Below, piece by piece: positions 62,140 through 64,000 of a DNA stretch of 64,000 nt. Both the position numbers and the translations under genes were made by a program. The DNA comes from Fibrobacter sp. UWEL. Lineage in GTDB: Bacteria > Fibrobacterota > Fibrobacteria > Fibrobacterales > Fibrobacteraceae. The notes beneath the pieces are model-generated. The model made no database searches. It saw only the letters and a program-made list of their open reading frames with translations, and was not told the DNA's origin. How positions within the stretch are numbered: the stretch's first letter is position 1; every line of letters starts with the position of its first letter. The stretch lies in the NCBI RefSeq assembly GCF_900142535.1, contig NZ_FRBE01000018.1, positions 1-64,000 of the forward strand, in the 5' to 3' direction.

Positions 62140-62340
62140 ATGAGTTTAGTGAATGATCTCGAACAGGAAGTCGAAAACTTCAAGCGCGAGTACGAAAAGT
62201 TCGAACGCGGCAATAAGTCCGCTGGAACTCGTGCTCGTAAGGTCCTGCAGGACATCAAGAAGACCTGCCAGGAAATTCGTGTGTCTATTCAAGGAGTGAA
62301 GAAGGAAGACGGTAAGTCCGGTCCTGAAGCCGAGGACTAA
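62140..62340 (+). CDS. Histone H1-like (Hc1-type) DNA-binding protein
   Basis: 66 residues: MSLVNDLEQEVENFKREYEK then FERGNKSAGTRARKVLQDIK and KTCQEIRVSIQGVKKE. The NKSAGTRARKVLQDIKK segment matches the Hc1-type histone-like family of Chlamydia and Bacteroidetes (NKAAGTRARK...). The expected role is nucleoid compaction. The C-terminus here is acidic (PEAED) rather than Lys-rich. TTGGAG precedes the ATG; a TTG two codons upstream is the only alternative. Confidence 0.85.
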   Translation: MSLVNDLEQEVENFKREYEKFERGNKSAGTRARKVLQDIKKTCQEIRVSIQGVKKEDGKSGPEAED

Positions 62341-62343
62341 CCT

Positions 62344-62373
62344 GAAAAGCCTGTAAAACCGGCTTGTTTTAAA
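62344..62373 (+). terminator. Terminator
   Basis: AAGCC-TGTAAAACC-GGCTT followed by GTTTT behind the histone-like gene. Confidence 0.7.
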
Positions 62374-62413
62374 CGATTTTTACCTAAAATTTGCCAAATT
62401 TTGCGAAAAACGT

Positions 62414-62442
62414 TTGACTAAAGGCCGTTTTGAAGGTATATT
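62414..62442 (+). promoter_or_regulatory. Promoter of beta-helix/OmpA gene
   Basis: TTGACT, 17 bases, TATATT; the start codon lies 85 bases downstream. Confidence 0.75.
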
Positions 62443-62526
62443 CCCATTTGGAATTTACGTTTGCCCCTACGGGCAAACTGTAAGCGTATGAATTTAAGTG
62501 TTCTATGATTGGAGAAACGTAGCAGT

Positions 62527-64000
62527 ATGACCCTAAAGAAACTGGTCCTAATGACGGCCGGGGCAATGCTTCTTACCGGAACCGCCATGGCAAAGAATAT
62601 CAACGTGCCTGGTGATTACAGCAAGATTGCAGATGCTCTCGGTAACGCTGACGCTGGAGATACCATCCTCGTAAAGCGCGGTACTTATAACGAAAACATC
62701 ACCCTGATCATGGGTGTTGTGCTCAAGGGCGAAGACCCGAAGAACACCATCATTGATGGTGGCCGTCGCGGTCCGACCGTCATGGGTACTTCGGGCGCCG
62801 AAATGTCCCACTTCACCGTAAGAAACGGTCTTGAAGGTATCCTTTGCGAAAACGCAGCTCCCTACATTCATGACTGCTACGTGCTGGACAACCATGCAAC
62901 TGGCGTAGGCGCATTCATTTCTCTGCCTCACCTCCGCAATAACGTGGTATACGGCAACCGCTGGTCCGGTATTCTGGCCTGGGGTGCTAAGTCCCTCGAT
63001 GCTTATATCGAACAGAACGTTGTGCTCCGCAATGGCTACTCTGGCCTTGCTCTGAAGGGACCGACCAACGTGGTCGCCCGTAACAACATCTTCATGGAAA
63101 ACCACTACTACGGTGTGTTTGCTGACCCGGCTGCCGGTCAGACGAAGGTGGAATACAACAACATCTACAAGAACTACTATCCGTTCAACCAGTTCATCAA
63201 GGTGAACCGTACGAACGTTTCCCTCGATCCGAAATTCAAGAACGCCTCTCTCTCCAACCCGGACTTCTTCTGCCAGTCCACCTCTCCGATGCTCAAGCGC
63301 GGTAAGGGTAAGCTGGACATTGGTCTGACTACCGCAGGTCTGGTGAAGGAAGAAGAAGCTGTTGAAGAAACCCGTAATCCGGATACCGATGGCGATGGCC
63401 TTTGCGATCCTTGGGTTTCCGAAGAAGGCGTTTCCGATAAGTACGCTTCCGTTTGCACCGGCCTCGACAACTGCCCCGAAGAAGCTGAAGACTTCGACGG
63501 CTTCCAGGACGACGATGGCTGCCCGGATCCGGACAATGACCGTGATGGTCTTTGCGATCCTTGGGTAGAAGCAAAGGGTATGCTCTCTAACTTCGCTCAC
63601 ATTTGTAAGGGTGTTGACCTCTGCCCCGAACAGGCAGAAACCCTGAATGACTACAAGGACGACGATGGTTGCCCGGATGAAGTTCCGCAGCCGCCTAAGA
63701 AGGTATTCGTTCTTGAAGGTGTGAACTTCGAATCTGGTAAGGCTACCATTACTCCGGACTCCTACATCTCCCTGATGAAGGTTGTGGACATTATGGAAAC
63801 CTTCACCGAAGCTACCTTCCAGATTGTCGGTCATACCGATAACGTTGGTAACAAGGATAAGAACAAGCAGCTTTCCGCAGACCGCGCTGCAGCCGTTAAG
63901 AACTTCCTCGTTGAGAAGGGCATTAACGAAAGCCGTATGGTAACTGATGGTATGGGTGACACTAAGCCGGTCGCCTCCAACAAGACCCCGGAAGGTCGTG
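62527..64000 (+). CDS. OmpA-family protein with N-terminal beta-helix, 3' end outside window
   Basis: At least 491 residues; the stop lies beyond the window. Signal peptide MTLKKLVLMTAGAMLLTGTA then MAK. Residues 23-250 form a right-handed parallel beta-helix (INVPGDYSKIADALGNADAG, LKGEDPKNTIIDGG, NNIFMENHYYGVFADPAAGQ). Residues 283-390 are two Asp-rich calcium-binding type-3 repeats (DTDGDGLCDPW, DNDRDGLCDPW) with paired Cys. An OmpA domain starts near 397 (LEGVNFESGKATITPDSYIS, FQIVGHTDNVGNKDKNKQLS) and should hold peptidoglycan, so the helix faces outward and may bind plant polysaccharide. GGAGAAACG precedes the ATG. Confidence 0.92.
   Translation, partial: MTLKKLVLMTAGAMLLTGTAMAKNINVPGDYSKIADALGNADAGDTILVKRGTYNENITLIMGVVLKGEDPKNTIIDGGRRGPTVMGTSGAEMSHFTVRNGLEGILCENAAPYIHDCYVLDNHATGVGAFISLPHLRNNVVYGNRWSGILAWGAKSLDAYIEQNVVLRNGYSGLALKGPTNVVARNNIFMENHYYGVFADPAAGQTKVEYNNIYKNYYPFNQFIKVNRTNVSLDPKFKNASLSNPDFFCQSTSPMLKRGKGKLDIGLTTAGLVKEEEAVEETRNPDTDGDGLCDPWVSEEGVSDKYASVCTGLDNCPEEAEDFDGFQDDDGCPDPDNDRDGLCDPWVEAKGMLSNFAHICKGVDLCPEQAETLNDYKDDDGCPDEVPQPPKKVFVLEGVNFESGKATITPDSYISLMKVVDIMETFTEATFQIVGHTDNVGNKDKNKQLSADRAAAVKNFLVEKGINESRMVTDGMGDTKPVASNKTPEGR

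Overview
The window looks like chromosomal DNA of a Fibrobacter (F. succinogenes or a close relative). This rests on a dense cluster of secreted hemicellulases with CBM6-type modules and a shared short C-terminal tail, Ser/Pro-Ala-rich linkers, the futalosine menaquinone genes mqnB/mqnD, and bacterial housekeeping clusters on the same molecule. A frequent promoter form is TTGACN-N17-TATATT. The assignment is inference from gene content; no rRNA is present.

Layout. (1) Positions 1 to about 8,300 form an AT-richer accessory region of small genes: a cut-off unknown gene, lipoproteins, a RelE/HigB-HigA toxin-antitoxin pair, two shrunken copies of a DUF1016 (YhcG-like) gene, a Fic gene translationally coupled to a PD-(D/E)XK nuclease, and a 59-residue protein coupled to a GNAT protein. 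Four copies of one promoter block, each a perfect inverted repeat (TTTGACA-N6-TGTCAAA or its longer-armed form) placed exactly 22 bases before a TATATT/TATTTT hexamer and three of them right behind a terminator hairpin, divide the region into cassette-like units. The leaders behind these promoters look structured; two leaders (one behind a block, one behind an ordinary promoter) share an RNA motif whose stems differ by compensatory changes. (2) 8,200-14,260: a lipoprotein, a polysaccharide deacetylase, a WYL-domain regulator divergent from a two-gene operon of unknown function with in-frame tandem repeats, then a noncoding stretch with five 40-bp palindromic units whose spacers are 23, 34, 34 and 45 bases, and a roughly 180-nt rod-like RNA candidate that resembles 6S RNA in shape. 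(3) 14,290-32,720: seven secreted enzymes (GH141-like, GH43, GH2, GH95, a CE1-like esterase, two tandem GH10 xylanases). The six on the plus strand each carry a 15-bp palindrome TKGAYA-N3-TRTCMA 78-102 bases upstream of the start, which suggests one regulon for degrading decorated xylan. (4) 32,850-46,680: rplM-rpsI (rpsI appears to start at ATC), rpsB-tsf-pyrH-frr-uppS-cdsA, then dxr and rseP separated from them by tatAC, galE and a GH9 endoglucanase, followed by a BASS-family transporter. (5) 46,700-64,000: purD-purE, envelope proteins, tRNA-Arg(CCG), rimO, a SPOR lipoprotein, rpsU, a YqeY-like gene, an NtrC-like regulator without a GAFTGA loop, a DUF4143 ATPase gene between perfect 45-bp direct repeats, tyrS, a PfkB sugar kinase, mqnB, mqnD, a histone-H1-like gene and the 5' part of a beta-helix/OmpA protein that leaves the window.

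How the parts work together. The hemicellulase block covers backbone cleavage (GH10, probably GH141), removal of side chains (GH43, GH2, GH95) and ester removal (CE1-like, possibly the CE4-type deacetylase at 9.5-10.7 kb). The enzymes share CBM6-like modules and the tail, which fits export and retention at the cell surface. The ribosome, lipid, isoprenoid and envelope genes form the usual growth-linked clusters. Dispersed repeats of the form GTCATCCTGAGC...GTCGAAGGATCTAG, and short simple repeats just before the start codons of dxr, purD, tyrS and mqnD, are sprinkled through the housekeeping half.
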